The notes under the pieces were generated by a model that searched no databases, was not told the origin of the DNA, and worked only from the letters and a program-made list of their open reading frames with translations. DNA of 64,000 nt from Candidatus Flexifilum breve (lineage in GTDB: Bacteria > Chloroflexota > Anaerolineae > Aggregatilineales > Phototrophicaceae). Shown here piece by piece: positions 8,093 through 16,541 of the stretch (position 1 is the first letter of the stretch; every line of letters starts with the position of its first letter). The stretch spans positions 1,054,001 to 1,118,000 of the forward strand of contig JADKGC010000002.1 of the NCBI GenBank assembly GCA_016717205.1. The letters run 5' to 3'. The translations under genes and the position numbers were made by a program.

Positions 8093-8839
8093 ATGCAGCT
8101 TCTGAACCGAGTAGCCATTGTCACGGGCGCGGCGCGCGGCATCGGCGCGGCGACCGCAGCTTTACTGGCCGAAAACGGCGCGCACGTCGCCGTCTCGGAT
8201 ATCGATGCCGAGGTGGCCGAGGCGGTTGTCCAGCAGATCACCGCGGCGGGCGGCAGTGCCGCCAATTTTCCCTGTGATGTTTCGAAACCAGCGCAGGTTG
8301 AAGCGCTGGTGGCACAGGTTGTCGCCCAGTGGGGCAAGCTCGACATTCTGGTCAATAACGCGGGGATTTGCCCGCGCATCCCGGTTGAGGAGATGACCGA
8401 AGAGTGGTTCGACCGGATCACCAACGTCAACATGAAGTCGGTGTTTTTCCTCACGCGCGCCGCCGCCGAAGCGATGAAGACCAATGGTTTCGGGCGGGTC
8501 GTCAACGTGAGTTCCACCGGGGGGCGGGTCGGTGGAGTGCATAACGCGACCGTGTACAGCGCGACCAAGGCCGGGGTCTTGTCGATGACGAAATCGCTGG
8601 CGCGCCATTACGCCCCTTTCAACATTCTGATCAACGCGGTTGCCCCCGGAGCGGTCGATACGCGCATGTTTGAGTCGATTCCGGCGGAGGGCGTCGCCAA
8701 TTATGTGGCGACCGTACCGCTTAAGCGGTTGGCGCAGCCTGTCGAAATCGCACACAGCATTTTGCCACTGTGTCTGCCCACCATGACGTGGGTCACGGGC
8801 GCCACGCTGGACGTCAACGGCGGCGTCGTGATGATGTAG
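8093..8839 (+). CDS. SDR family NAD(P)-dependent oxidoreductase
   Basis: Classical short-chain dehydrogenase of 248 residues. It shows the cofactor motif TGAARGIG, the structural LVNNAGICPR, catalytic Ser in NVSSTGG, and YSATKAG with the YxxxK pair. The C-terminus (TWVTGATLDVNGG) is typical of FabG-like and sugar-acid dehydrogenases. In the non-phosphorylated deoxy-sugar route an SDR oxidises 2-keto-3-deoxy-L-fuconate or -rhamnonate at C4, and the product goes to an FAH-fold hydrolase. A gene of that fold lies just downstream at 9145, convergent. It is the last gene of the plus-strand operon. Confidence 0.88.
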   Translation: MQLLNRVAIVTGAARGIGAATAALLAENGAHVAVSDIDAEVAEAVVQQITAAGGSAANFPCDVSKPAQVEALVAQVVAQWGKLDILVNNAGICPRIPVEEMTEEWFDRITNVNMKSVFFLTRAAAEAMKTNGFGRVVNVSSTGGRVGGVHNATVYSATKAGVLSMTKSLARHYAPFNILINAVAPGAVDTRMFESIPAEGVANYVATVPLKRLAQPVEIAHSILPLCLPTMTWVTGATLDVNGGVVMM

Positions 8840-9072
8840 ACGCTAACGGGTAGATTTCAGGGATAAGCAAGCGCCTCAAACTAGCCCTCATCGAGGTGCG
8901 TTTGCCCTGAACGGGGGGAGAAGTTCTGGAAAGCGGGTTGCTAAATCTGTTCCCGTACTGCACGCCGAAGCATAAAACGTGCGCGGGTGAGATCGCGCCA
9001 GCTTTCCTTATAGGGGGCAGATCATGGGTATTTCGAATATTCGGTCTGGAATCCCAAAAGATGAAAATCAAC
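8840..9072. other. Intergenic, no gene seen
   Basis: The roughly 300-bp gap between the SDR and the convergent hydrolase gene holds no convincing reading frame. Only the terminator at 9073 is recognisable. Confidence 0.6.
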
Positions 9073-9107
9073 AATGCCCTCTTAATGAGAGGGCATTACA
9101 TTTTTAT
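9073..9107. terminator. Rho-independent terminator between convergent genes
   Basis: AATGCCCTC pairs with GAGGGCATT (9073-9081 with 9089-9097, 7-base loop), followed by ACATTTTTAT. The T-run serves the plus-strand operon ending at 8839. The hairpin is symmetric and could also slow transcription from the other side. Confidence 0.85.
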
Positions 9108-9144
9108 ACTATAGGAGTTGACAGGTGCGGTGTTGGCTAACGTG

Positions 9145-9972
9145 CTACTCGCTGATCACCTTGCACGGATTGCTGATTTCGCCGATGCTGTCGATGGTCA
9201 CCTTGACCACATCCCCATCCTTCAGGAACACCTGCGGATTGCGTCCTAAGCCGACGCCGGACGGTGTGCCCGTCAGGATCAAATCGCCCGGTTCGAGCGT
9301 AAAATTCTTCGAGCAATAGCTGATCAGCGCGCGGATGTTGAACATCATGTTGGCGGTCGTATCCTGCTGCATGACTTCGCCGTTGACGGTCGTCGTGATC
9401 GTCAGCGCCTGCGGGTCGGCGATTTCGTCGCGCGTGACGATCACCGGGCCGAGCGGGCAGAACGTGTCGAGGCTCTTGCCGCGCGTCCACTGCGCATCTT
9501 TCTTCAACTGCAAATCACGAGCGCTCACGTCGTTGGCGATAGTGTAGCCGTAGACGTAATTGAGCGCGTCGTCCTCGCTCACATTGCGCGCTTCCTTGCC
9601 GATCACCACGCCGAGCTCGCCTTCCCAGTCGACTTCATTGCAGATCTCGCTGTTCCACGTGATCGCTTCGCCGGTCGCGATGATGGCGCTCGGGAACTTC
9701 GCGAAGATCAGCGGGGCGGAGGGCGGGGCGCTGCCTGTCTCTTTGGCGTGTTCGAGGTAGTTCTTGCCGATGGCGACGATCTTGCCGGGGACGAGCGGCG
9801 CTTCGACGTTGACATCGGCCAGCGCAAACCGTTCGTACGAGCGGCTGGGCGTCACGCCGCGCCGAATCATCTGCCGCACGTTGCTATCTACCCAGGCCAG
9901 CACATGAATTGTTTCGCCAACCAGTTCCCCGATCCGCGTCCGTCCGTTGTGAGTAAAGGTGATGAGTCGCAT
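9145..9972 (-). CDS. Fumarylacetoacetate hydrolase (FAH) family protein
   Basis: A 275-residue FAH-fold enzyme with the divalent-metal core: IAIGKNYLEHAKE, the EVDWEGELGVVIGKEA ligand cluster, VYGYTIANDVSARD, KSLDTFCPLGP, and GDLILTGTPSGVG near the end. Family members cleave or hydrate 2,4-diketo and 2-keto acids. Next to two acid-sugar dehydratases and an SDR, a 2,4-diketo-3-deoxy-sugar-acid hydrolase is the best inference. An acylpyruvase or KdaD-type 2-keto-3-deoxyarabinonate dehydratase is an alternative. It is transcribed toward the SDR. Confidence 0.87.
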   Translation of the reverse strand: MRLITFTHNGRTRIGELVGETIHVLAWVDSNVRQMIRRGVTPSRSYERFALADVNVEAPLVPGKIVAIGKNYLEHAKETGSAPPSAPLIFAKFPSAIIATGEAITWNSEICNEVDWEGELGVVIGKEARNVSEDDALNYVYGYTIANDVSARDLQLKKDAQWTRGKSLDTFCPLGPVIVTRDEIADPQALTITTTVNGEVMQQDTTANMMFNIRALISYCSKNFTLEPGDLILTGTPSGVGLGRNPQVFLKDGDVVKVTIDSIGEISNPCKVISE

Positions 9973-10057
9973 GGTGAGTGCTTTCTAAATAGCGTGAATG
10001 AATAACAGAGAGTTTGCCAAGCTTTGGGACTATAATCAAGTTGAAAGGTATAGCACC

Positions 10058-10717
10058 ATGAGCGATTCGTATGAGTCCACTCGACTAGCCATGGTCGAGC
10101 AGCAAATTCGCGAACGCGGAGTCCACGATGAGCGCGTGCTCGAAGTCATGCGCCGTCTCCCGCGCCACGAATTCATACCCGAAGCCCAGCGCGAGCAAGC
10201 CTACGCCGATAGCCCGCTGCCGATTGGGGAAGACCAGACCATTTCGCAGCCGTATATCGTCGCCGTAATGACCGCCGCGCTGCATTTGACGGGCAAAGAG
10301 CGCGTGTTGGAGATCGGCACGGGATCGGGCTATCAAACGGCGATTCTGGCGCAGCTCGCCGCACAGGTGTACTCGCTGGAACGGCACGCGCCCCTCGCCG
10401 AAAGCGCCGCCGCCGTGCTCGAACGCCTAGAGATCGAAAATGTCGAGCTGCACGTGGGCGACGGCAGTCAGGGCTTGCCGGATATGGCTCCATTTGATGC
10501 CATCCTCGTGACCGCCGCCGCGCCGAGTATCCCCGGCACGCTGCGCTCGCAGATGAGTCCGGACGGCGGACGCTTGATCATCCCTGTGGGCGATGCGAAA
10601 AACCAGTACCTCGAACGCGTCATTCGGCGCGGCGGTAAGTGGGATTTGCAGCGGATTGGCGCGGTGCGCTTCGTTCCGCTGATCGGCGCGTATGGCTTCA
10701 AAGCCGCCGACGTATAA
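10058..10717 (+). CDS. pcm: Protein-L-isoaspartate O-methyltransferase
   Basis: Repair methyltransferase for isoaspartyl residues in damaged proteins, acting in the cytoplasm with S-adenosylmethionine. The family motifs are all present: RHEFIPEAQREQAYADSPLP, ISQPYIVAVM, the SAM motif VLEIGTGSGYQTA, and HVGDGSQGLPDMAPFDAILVTAA. At 219 residues it is the usual size. The ATG at 10058 follows GAAAGG at 10043-10048. A longer reading from 9998 crosses a TATAAT at 10031-10036 and is rejected. No operon partner is seen, and a repeat-filled gap follows. Confidence 0.93.
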   Translation: MSDSYESTRLAMVEQQIRERGVHDERVLEVMRRLPRHEFIPEAQREQAYADSPLPIGEDQTISQPYIVAVMTAALHLTGKERVLEIGTGSGYQTAILAQLAAQVYSLERHAPLAESAAAVLERLEIENVELHVGDGSQGLPDMAPFDAILVTAAAPSIPGTLRSQMSPDGGRLIIPVGDAKNQYLERVIRRGGKWDLQRIGAVRFVPLIGAYGFKAADV

Positions 10718-10768
10718 TCCCTTGAAATCGGCACCTCTGAGCGTGTCAAAACCCCTTTACTTCCTAGA

Positions 10769-10880
10769 AGTAGGTTCTCGAAAGAAATCCACGAACGGAT
10801 GTAGGGGCGCACCTGCGTGTGCGCCCGAAACCGGGCAGACACAGAGGTCTGCCCCTACATTAAAACTTTCGAAAGACCAC
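10769..10880. repeat. Interspersed palindromic repeat, family D copy 1
   Basis: It begins TAGGTTCTCGAAAGAAATCC and contains GTAGGGGCGCACCTG pairing with CAGGTGCGCCC-type arms, then a GGGCAGACACAG/GGTCTGCCC block. The same composite recurs at 31592-31690 with few changes. No coding potential. It lies immediately after pcm. Confidence 0.75.
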
Positions 10881-11005
10881 TTAAGCCAGTGTCCGAAATA
10901 CGACAAAACAGGCCAAGGTAGGCCAATCGCTACGTAGAAAAATGTCTTTTTAGGGACAGCGGACGCAATAAATTGCGTCCCTACGAGAAAAGCATGGTTG
11001 TGTAG

Positions 11006-11186
11006 GGACGCGATTATGCAGTTTAAGAAAACGATACGGATTACCCCTCACCCCCAACCCCTCTCCCAAGCAAGCGGGGAGAGGGGAGAAAAGACGCTTT
11101 TGCTGGCTCCCTCCCCGAATTCGGTTGAGGGGCCGGGGGTGGGGTCGGTACTCCGCCTTCATAAGTTAAACTGCATTATCGCGTCC
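11006..11186. mobile_element. MITE-like element with 21-bp terminal inverted repeats (copy 1)
   Basis: The left end (11006-11026) and the reverse complement of the right end (11166-11186) agree at 20 of 21 positions and read GGACGCGAT, then ATGCAGTTTAA. The right inner flank is TCCGCCTTCATAAG. The interior is a CCTCACCCCC...GGAGAGGGG module. No transposase. A second element at 31847-31992 has the same ends but a different interior. Confidence 0.8.
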
Positions 11187-11340
11187 GCAAACTCCCAAGA
11201 CCGACAGGTAACCCGTTTTCACGGCATTCGACGCCCTTACCCGCCCGCCTTGGCCTTTGGCTGACAAACGGTCATTGGCTTAGCCTAACAGGGGACATGC
11301 TTCTCAATGAGACGAGGGTTTCCTTCGGCAAAACTTCTGT

Positions 11341-11460
11341 AGGGACCAAGCATGAGGCTATTTCAGAATAGGCAGTTTGCTCACCGCACCGCGTTTCGCT
11401 GCGCTCAACCGCCCCTCTCCCCCGGAGAGGGACGGTTTGTGCAGCAAGCAGGGTGAGGTT
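11341..11460. repeat. Half inverted-repeat element ending at the GH1 stop codon
   Basis: It begins GGGACCAAGCATGAGGC, a degraded copy of the GGACGAGGCATG end family, and contains the CGTTTCGCTGCGCTCAACCG/CCCCTCTCC module. It ends GGGTGAGGTT, and the next base completes the TAA stop codon of the beta-glucosidase on the minus strand. The opposite terminal repeat is missing. Confidence 0.65.
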
Positions 11461-12784
11461 AAGACTTCTGCGCCGCGATGTGCGCCGCGTAGGTCTTGCC
11501 ACTGTCTTTGATGGTGCGTTTCTGCGTCGCGTAGTCCACGTGGATGAGGCCGAAGCGCTTGCTGTAGCCGAACGCCCACTCGAAGTTGTCCAGCAGACTC
11601 CACGCGAAGTAGCCTTTGAGCGGCACGCCATCCGCAATCGCATGGCTGCACGCTTCGAGATAGGCGTTCAGGTAGGCGACGCGGCGCTCGTCGTGGATTT
11701 GCCCGGACTCGGTGACGATATCCTCCCACGACGAGCCATTCTCCGTGATGAGAATTTCGCGCGGCGCGTACTCGCGATGGATGCGCATCAGCAGTTGGAA
11801 CAGGCTGTTGGGCGCGACTTCCCAATCCATCGTCGTGTATTCACCATCCGGGTGCACAAACTTGATGCCCAAGGGGTTGCCGGGGTCATCCGCGACGACC
11901 ATCCGCGTGTAATTGTTGATCCCCAGAAAGTCGAGCGGGGCGCGCGTTCGTTCGAGGTCGCCGGGGCGCACTTCTGGCATATACGGCGCGTACAGTTCGG
12001 CCATGTCAGCCGGGTAATGCCCGCGAAACACCGGGTCAAGATACCAGCGGTTGAAGCCATCGTAGCGCGTTGCCGCTTCCATGTCGGCGGATTTCGCAGT
12101 CGCCGGGTCGGCGGGCGTCAGGTTGAGCGTGATGCCAACTTTTGCGCCGGGCACATTCTGCCGAATGATCGGCACAGCGTTGGCATGCGCGAGGTTCAGG
12201 TGATGAGAAGCGAGCAGCGCGTTGGTCGGCACATCGCTTTTCAGGCCGGGCGCGTGTTCGCCGAACATGTAGCCCAACCACGCGACCACGGCGGGTTCGT
12301 TGAGCGTGATCCAGTGCTTGACGCGGTCGCCATACGCGCGGCTGACGATGTCGGTATAGGCGGCGAAATCGTCGGCGATGCCGCGCCGCAGCCAACCGTC
12401 CTCATCTTGGAGCGCCTGGGGTAAATCCCAGTGATAGAGCGTGATGTAAGGGGTGATGTTAGCCGCCAGCAGCCCATCGATCAGGCGGCTGTACCAGTCG
12501 AGCCCCGCCTGATTGACCTTGCCGCGTCCGGTCGGCAGGATGCGCGGCCACGCGATGGAGAAGCGATAGGCGGCGAGGTTGAGCGCCTGCATCAGCGCGA
12601 TGTCTTCGCGCCAGCGGTGATAATGATCGGCGGCCACATCGCCCGTGTCCCCGTTGAGGACTTTGCCGGGGGTGTGCGTGAAGGTATCCCAAATGCTCGG
12701 ACCGCGCCCGTCAGCAGTCGTGCCGCCTTCAATCTGATAGGCGGCGGTCGCCGCGCCCCACACGAAATCGCTCGGAAAGTGCAT
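11459..12784 (-). CDS. Beta-glucosidase, glycoside hydrolase family 1
   Basis: Cytoplasmic retaining beta-glycosidase of 441 residues. From the ATG at 12784: DFVWGAATAAYQIEG at the N-terminus, acid/base E163 in TLNEP, nucleophile E348 in ITENG, and the C-terminal SLLDNFEWAFGYSKRFGL signature. No signal peptide. AGGAGG lies 8 bp before the ATG; two upstream GTG codons are in frame but sit on the Shine-Dalgarno sequence. It cleaves beta-linked disaccharides to glucose or related sugars. The stop codon is formed where a repeat module abuts the gene. Confidence 0.95.
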   Translation of the reverse strand: MHFPSDFVWGAATAAYQIEGGTTADGRGPSIWDTFTHTPGKVLNGDTGDVAADHYHRWREDIALMQALNLAAYRFSIAWPRILPTGRGKVNQAGLDWYSRLIDGLLAANITPYITLYHWDLPQALQDEDGWLRRGIADDFAAYTDIVSRAYGDRVKHWITLNEPAVVAWLGYMFGEHAPGLKSDVPTNALLASHHLNLAHANAVPIIRQNVPGAKVGITLNLTPADPATAKSADMEAATRYDGFNRWYLDPVFRGHYPADMAELYAPYMPEVRPGDLERTRAPLDFLGINNYTRMVVADDPGNPLGIKFVHPDGEYTTMDWEVAPNSLFQLLMRIHREYAPREILITENGSSWEDIVTESGQIHDERRVAYLNAYLEACSHAIADGVPLKGYFAWSLLDNFEWAFGYSKRFGLIHVDYATQKRTIKDSGKTYAAHIAAQKS

Positions 12785-12906
12785 GGTCACCACCTCCTAT
12801 GTCTCAGGTTGTTTACGCTGATTGTAACGCGCTGTGTGCCGAATCCGAAACGGGGTTAGGGTGTGAGGTCGCAACCGACGCCAACACTTGCCGACAAACA
12901 GGCAAC

Positions 12907-12934
12907 AAAAAACCCCGACGGTTAATCGGGGTTC
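12907..12934 (-). terminator. Rho-independent terminator of tRNA-Phe
   Basis: On the minus strand AACCCCGA pairs with TCGGGGTT around a 7-base loop and is followed by a TTTT run. It lies just past the tRNA 3' end. Confidence 0.9.
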
Positions 12935-12941
12935 TTGACTG

Positions 12942-13014
12942 TGCCGCAAGCCGGACTTGAACCGGCGACCCATGCATTTTCAGTGCATTGCTCTACCAAC
13001 TGAGCTACCGCGGC
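12942..13014 (-). tRNA. tRNA-Phe (GAA)
   Basis: A 73-base cloverleaf: acceptor GCCGCGG paired with TTGCGGC, D arm GCTC/GAGC, anticodon stem ATGCA/TGCAT around CTGAAAA (anticodon GAA), and T arm GCCGG-TTCAAGT-CCGGC. The discriminator base is A. The 3' CCA is not encoded. Confidence 0.97.
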
Positions 13015-13167
13015 GCATTAGAAGAGAGTATAGCGGACGGTCGCGTGAGGGTCAAGGCTTGGTTTCATGCGAAACCTCACCCCCACTACCTCGTCCTTGG
13101 ACGAGATGGTGCAAACCCCCTCTCCTCCAGGAGAGGGGGTGGTGTAAGGCTCGGTTTGAGCGTAAGG

Positions 13168-14208
13168 CTACCGCGCACCGATCAAAATGGCGATGATGCC
13201 GCTGGTCGGCTGCGTGGTGAACTGCTGCACGATATTGCTTGTGCCGTCGCGGATCGTGTTGCTCGTCCCGTCAATGACGTTCGTGCCACTGATGGTTGCG
13301 GAGAGGCGCGTGCTGTCGTTCACGCCATAAGCGACTTCCAGCCCGTTCGTCACCTGAACGCCAGCGGCAATCGTGTGCCGACCATCGGGCGAGACGAACA
13401 TCGTCGCCCCTTCCATCACCTGCCACTCGCCCTCAGGCAGGCGGAAGAAACCGCCGCTGGCGAGACCGGGCGTCACCGCGCGGCGCGTGGGAATGGCCAG
13501 CACGATGGATTGGTTGAGGGCGGCATCCGGTTCCAGCGTGATGCGGACGACCGAACACCACCACGTACCTTCAGCTTCCGGCGGAAAGAAAGCCGCCGCT
13601 TCCTCGCCCGTCGGGACCGGCAGGCGTTCAAAGTTGATCGTCGTCTCCGCACTGACTGCACCCTCCGGGATGTACACCAGCAAGCCTGTATCACCGACGG
13701 TCACAACGGCAGGCGCGCCCGTTTCATCGACCGTGCCCGCCGCATCGACGGTGATCGCACCAGTGGTCGTGAACGGCGTGATCGTGTCTTCCGCCTGCGC
13801 GAGCTCCGCTGTGCCGTCCGTCCATTCAGCTTGAACGGCCAGTCCCGCAGGAATTTCACTGTCGGCGGCATCCACGGTCACATGGAAAGTCAGCGGGCCG
13901 AGGAGCGTATCGGCGGGCAGTTCGGTGATGGCCCACGAAATCGTATTGCCCTCAGTGGTGACCGTCGCCGTTTCCGGGGCGAGCACCGACGCGTCGAACG
14001 TGAGTCCGGCGGGAACCGTCGCACTGGCGGTGATATTGGTGAGCGCCGCAGCACCGCTGGCGAGGAACACGCTGTAATACACGCTGCCATCCAGATCAAC
14101 TACGCCAACGCTGCGGATGAGCAGGGGCACAGCCTCGTCCTGGGCGGCGAGCGGCAGTGCGCCGAGCAGCGCGATCACAAGCACGAGAAGCAGCAATCGT
14201 CGGTTCAT
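13168..14208 (-). CDS. Secreted DUF11-like repeat protein, function unknown
   Basis: Exported 346-residue protein. MNRRLLLLVLVIALLGALPLAAQ is a signal peptide. Residues about 25-140 resemble a DUF11/IgG-like beta domain (LTNITASATVPAGLTFDAS, ISWAITELPADT). The middle is a second beta-rich region (GLLVYIPEGAVSAETTINFERL) like those after surface-protein Ig folds. Near the C-terminus the segments IDGTSNTIRDGTSN form a short tandem repeat before a hydrophobic tail (SGIIAILIGAR). The start ATG is preceded by AGGAGC. Probably a cell-surface structural or adhesion protein; no catalytic motif is seen. Confidence 0.75.
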   Translation of the reverse strand: MNRRLLLLVLVIALLGALPLAAQDEAVPLLIRSVGVVDLDGSVYYSVFLASGAAALTNITASATVPAGLTFDASVLAPETATVTTEGNTISWAITELPADTLLGPLTFHVTVDAADSEIPAGLAVQAEWTDGTAELAQAEDTITPFTTTGAITVDAAGTVDETGAPAVVTVGDTGLLVYIPEGAVSAETTINFERLPVPTGEEAAAFFPPEAEGTWWCSVVRITLEPDAALNQSIVLAIPTRRAVTPGLASGGFFRLPEGEWQVMEGATMFVSPDGRHTIAAGVQVTNGLEVAYGVNDSTRLSATISGTNVIDGTSNTIRDGTSNIVQQFTTQPTSGIIAILIGAR

Positions 14209-14360
14209 AAGAGCTCCTGTGAAAGTAGGTTGTGAGAATATCGGTGTTACACATTAAGTCTAAGATGCTTCTTAGAAATACTGATTGAACTTAAGGCGTG
14301 TTTTTCGGGATCGCCAAAGGCGGAGATCAGTCTCCGGCTTAAGTACAGGTGGGGGAAACA

Positions 14361-14390
14361 AAAACCCCCGCGTCGAGTGGCGCGGGGGTT
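14361..14390 (-). terminator. Rho-independent terminator of the sigma factor gene
   Basis: On the minus strand AACCCCCGCG pairs with CGCGGGGGTT around an 8-base loop, then TTTTTG. It sits 10 bp past the sigma-factor stop codon. Confidence 0.92.
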
Positions 14391-14399
14391 GAGTGAGCT

Positions 14400-15497
14400 T
14401 CAGGACAGGTAATCGCGCAGTTGGCGGCTGCGGCGCGGATGCCGCAGGCGGCGCAGCGCGCGCCCTTCGATCTGGCGGATGCGTTCGCGCGTCAGACCGA
14501 ACTTCTGCCCGACTTCTTCGAGCGTGTGGCTGCGACCATTGAGCAGGCCGAAGCGGAGGCGCAGGATGCGCGCTTCCCGCGGAGTCAGCGTATTGAGCAG
14601 CGACTCGATCTTCTCGCGCAGCATCTTGTCATACGCGCTCTGCGCGGGCGACGGCGCACTCTCATTCTCGATGAAGTGCCCGAATTCGCTGTCATCATCC
14701 TCGCCGACCGGGCGTTCGAGGCTGAGCGGCTGCCATGACACGCGCAGCATCCAGCGGACTTTGCGCGGGTCGATCTTGAGTTCGGCGGCGATCTCTTCCG
14801 GCGACGGCTTGCGGCCGTTCTCCTGTTCCAGCTTGCGCGCGGTGCGGTACAAGCGGCGGATGCGGTCGCTCATGTGGACGGGCACGCGGATCGTGCGCCC
14901 CTGATCGGCAATCGCGCGGGTGATCGTCTGGCGAATCCACCACGTCGCGTAGGTGCTAAAGCGGAAGCCGCGGCGGTAGTCGAATTTTTCGACGGCCTTC
15001 ATCAAGCCGAGGTTGCCTTCCTGAATCAGATCGAGGAAGGGGACGCCGCGCTGCATGTACTTCTTGGCAATCGACACGACGAGGCGCGTGTTGGCCTTCA
15101 CCAGATGATCGCGCGCGGCGATACCATCGGCGATGGCAATGTGCCATTCGTGCGCGCGCTTGTGGTTCGGGTCTTTTTTGAGTTTACGATCCGCTTCGGC
15201 GCCCGCTTCGAGGCGCATGGCGAGGTTAATTTCTTCGTCGGTGGATAATAATGGGACGCGCGCCATCTCTTTGAGGTACAACCCGACTGTGTCACTGTGG
15301 ATCGAGTCGTCAAAAATGATGTCCTCATCGCCGTAGAGGTCTTCGTCGTCTAAATCTAGTTCGTCGCTAAAGTCTTCGTCCGCCCACAGCTCATCACTGG
15401 GGTCGTCATCAAATTCGTCGACTTCAAGCTCATCATCAAGAAATTCGCCACCATCACCCGCAAAATGGGAATCATAACTACTATCGTAGTCGCTCAA
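14400..15497 (-). CDS. rpoD: RNA polymerase sigma factor, RpoD/SigA type
   Basis: Primary-type sigma-70 factor of 365 residues. A very acidic N-terminal stretch of about 85 residues replaces region 1.1. Region 1.2 is DTVGLYLKEMARVPLL. Region 2 is LVVSIAKKYMQRGVPFLDLI, then RRGFRFSTYATWWIRQTITR and RTIRVPVHM. Region 3 follows, and region 4 ends TLEEVGQKFGLTRERIRQIE. The start is TTG 15497 behind GGGGGG. It lies 58 bp after DUF177 on the same strand and has its own strong terminator. Chloroflexota often carry several RpoD-like factors, so this may be the housekeeping sigma or a group 2 paralogue. Confidence 0.92.
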   Translation of the reverse strand: MSDYDSSYDSHFAGDGGEFLDDELEVDEFDDDPSDELWADEDFSDELDLDDEDLYGDEDIIFDDSIHSDTVGLYLKEMARVPLLSTDEEINLAMRLEAGAEADRKLKKDPNHKRAHEWHIAIADGIAARDHLVKANTRLVVSIAKKYMQRGVPFLDLIQEGNLGLMKAVEKFDYRRGFRFSTYATWWIRQTITRAIADQGRTIRVPVHMSDRIRRLYRTARKLEQENGRKPSPEEIAAELKIDPRKVRWMLRVSWQPLSLERPVGEDDDSEFGHFIENESAPSPAQSAYDKMLREKIESLLNTLTPREARILRLRFGLLNGRSHTLEEVGQKFGLTRERIRQIEGRALRRLRHPRRSRQLRDYLS

Positions 15498-15555
15498 GGT
15501 AAATCCCCCCTCTAGACTAAGATGAAGCTGAACAGATGATTTCGGTTGACTAGAA

Positions 15556-16089
15556 TTAACGGTCGAGCAGCTGTTTCAATTTTGCCAGGCGCGGATCGAT
15601 GTCGTCCTCGTGAGCGTGGTTCGGCTCGCGATTGAGATTCACACCGCATTCAGGACACAAGCCCTTGCAGTCGGACTTGCACAGTCCTCCCCGCGAATCG
15701 GCGATGAGCGTTTCAGCCCGGAGCAGCGGCGCGAGGTCGAGAATCGCGTCGTCGCCAATGCTGAATTCCGCGGCCTTAGACGACGGGTAGGTGTACAACT
15801 CTTCGATGTCAATCACGACATCCTGGTTGATCGGATCAAGGCAGCGGTAGCATTCGCCTTCCACACCCACCTGGAGCGATCCTTGAACCAGCACACCCTC
15901 TTTGGTCCGGCTGAGGCGGAGATCGCCGCGAATGTACGTGAGATCAACATCGTCAGCGACCCGGACTGATGGCACGTCGAATGAAGTCTCGTGCGCGTAA
16001 CCTGGCCCAGCACTGAGGACAAAACCGACATTGAGCTTGAGCACCCGGTTACTCACGTAACCGTTCGCATGTTGTTTCACGGCATCCAC
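15556..16089 (-). CDS. DUF177 (YceD-like) protein
   Basis: A 177-residue DUF177 protein, linked in many bacteria to 23S rRNA accumulation and usually placed before rpmF. The Cys pairs typical of the family are visible: GECYRCLDP in the middle and CKSDCKGLCPECG near the C-terminus, probably structural zinc sites. The start is GTG 16089 with no clear ribosome binding site. No rpmF follows; the next gene is the sigma factor. Confidence 0.85.
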   Translation of the reverse strand: MDAVKQHANGYVSNRVLKLNVGFVLSAGPGYAHETSFDVPSVRVADDVDLTYIRGDLRLSRTKEGVLVQGSLQVGVEGECYRCLDPINQDVVIDIEELYTYPSSKAAEFSIGDDAILDLAPLLRAETLIADSRGGLCKSDCKGLCPECGVNLNREPNHAHEDDIDPRLAKLKQLLDR

Positions 16090-16497
16090 CGGTGAGAAGG
16101 AGCGTATTACACTTACCTAACATAACTACAAAGTAAAGGAGATTCAGGTTTGTGTCAATATGTGAGACAAAATCTCATACTAAATTCCAACTTATGGCTA
16201 GTAGTCCTTTAGTCATCCTGCCTAGTCTAAGGGAGAGGTTGAGCAAAATTCAGCTCAGTTTGCAGTATGATAAGATATGTCTTCAGTCCCATTTATTGAT
16301 GTAAAAAAGAGCAGCATGTAATAGTGAAACGTCAGATGACGATAAACAAATGGACGTGACTTCTAACTTCACTCCCGCCGAATTCAGGGAGAGAAGCCAG
16401 CCCACCGCTTCGCAGACGGCGTAATCCTCATGCCTCGTTCTGAGTGGTTTGGCTGGCAATCACGCTATTCGGGGTAGGGGCTAAGGCCTCCAAACAA
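16090..16497. other. AT-rich intergenic region upstream of DUF177-sigma genes
   Basis: About 400 bp, clearly more AT-rich than its neighbours, with no reading frame resembling a gene. It should hold the promoter of the DUF177/sigma pair. No single promoter could be chosen with confidence. Confidence 0.5.
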
Positions 16498-16522
16498 AAC
16501 GGACGCCCGCAGGCGTCCGTTT
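16498..16522 (-). terminator. Terminator hairpin of the PA14/SH3 gene
   Basis: AACGGACGCC (16498-16507) pairs perfectly with GGCGTCCGTT (16512-16521) around CGCA. On the minus strand it ends in TTTTG, 20 bp past the stop codon at 16542. Confidence 0.88.
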
Positions 16523-16541
16523 CACTGTTGATTGTGAACTG

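Noticed and set aside
10014..10036. TTGCCA and TATAAT as a promoter for pcm
   Set aside because: The -10 is good but the spacer is only 11 bp, and no other -35 fits, so only the -10 is noted.
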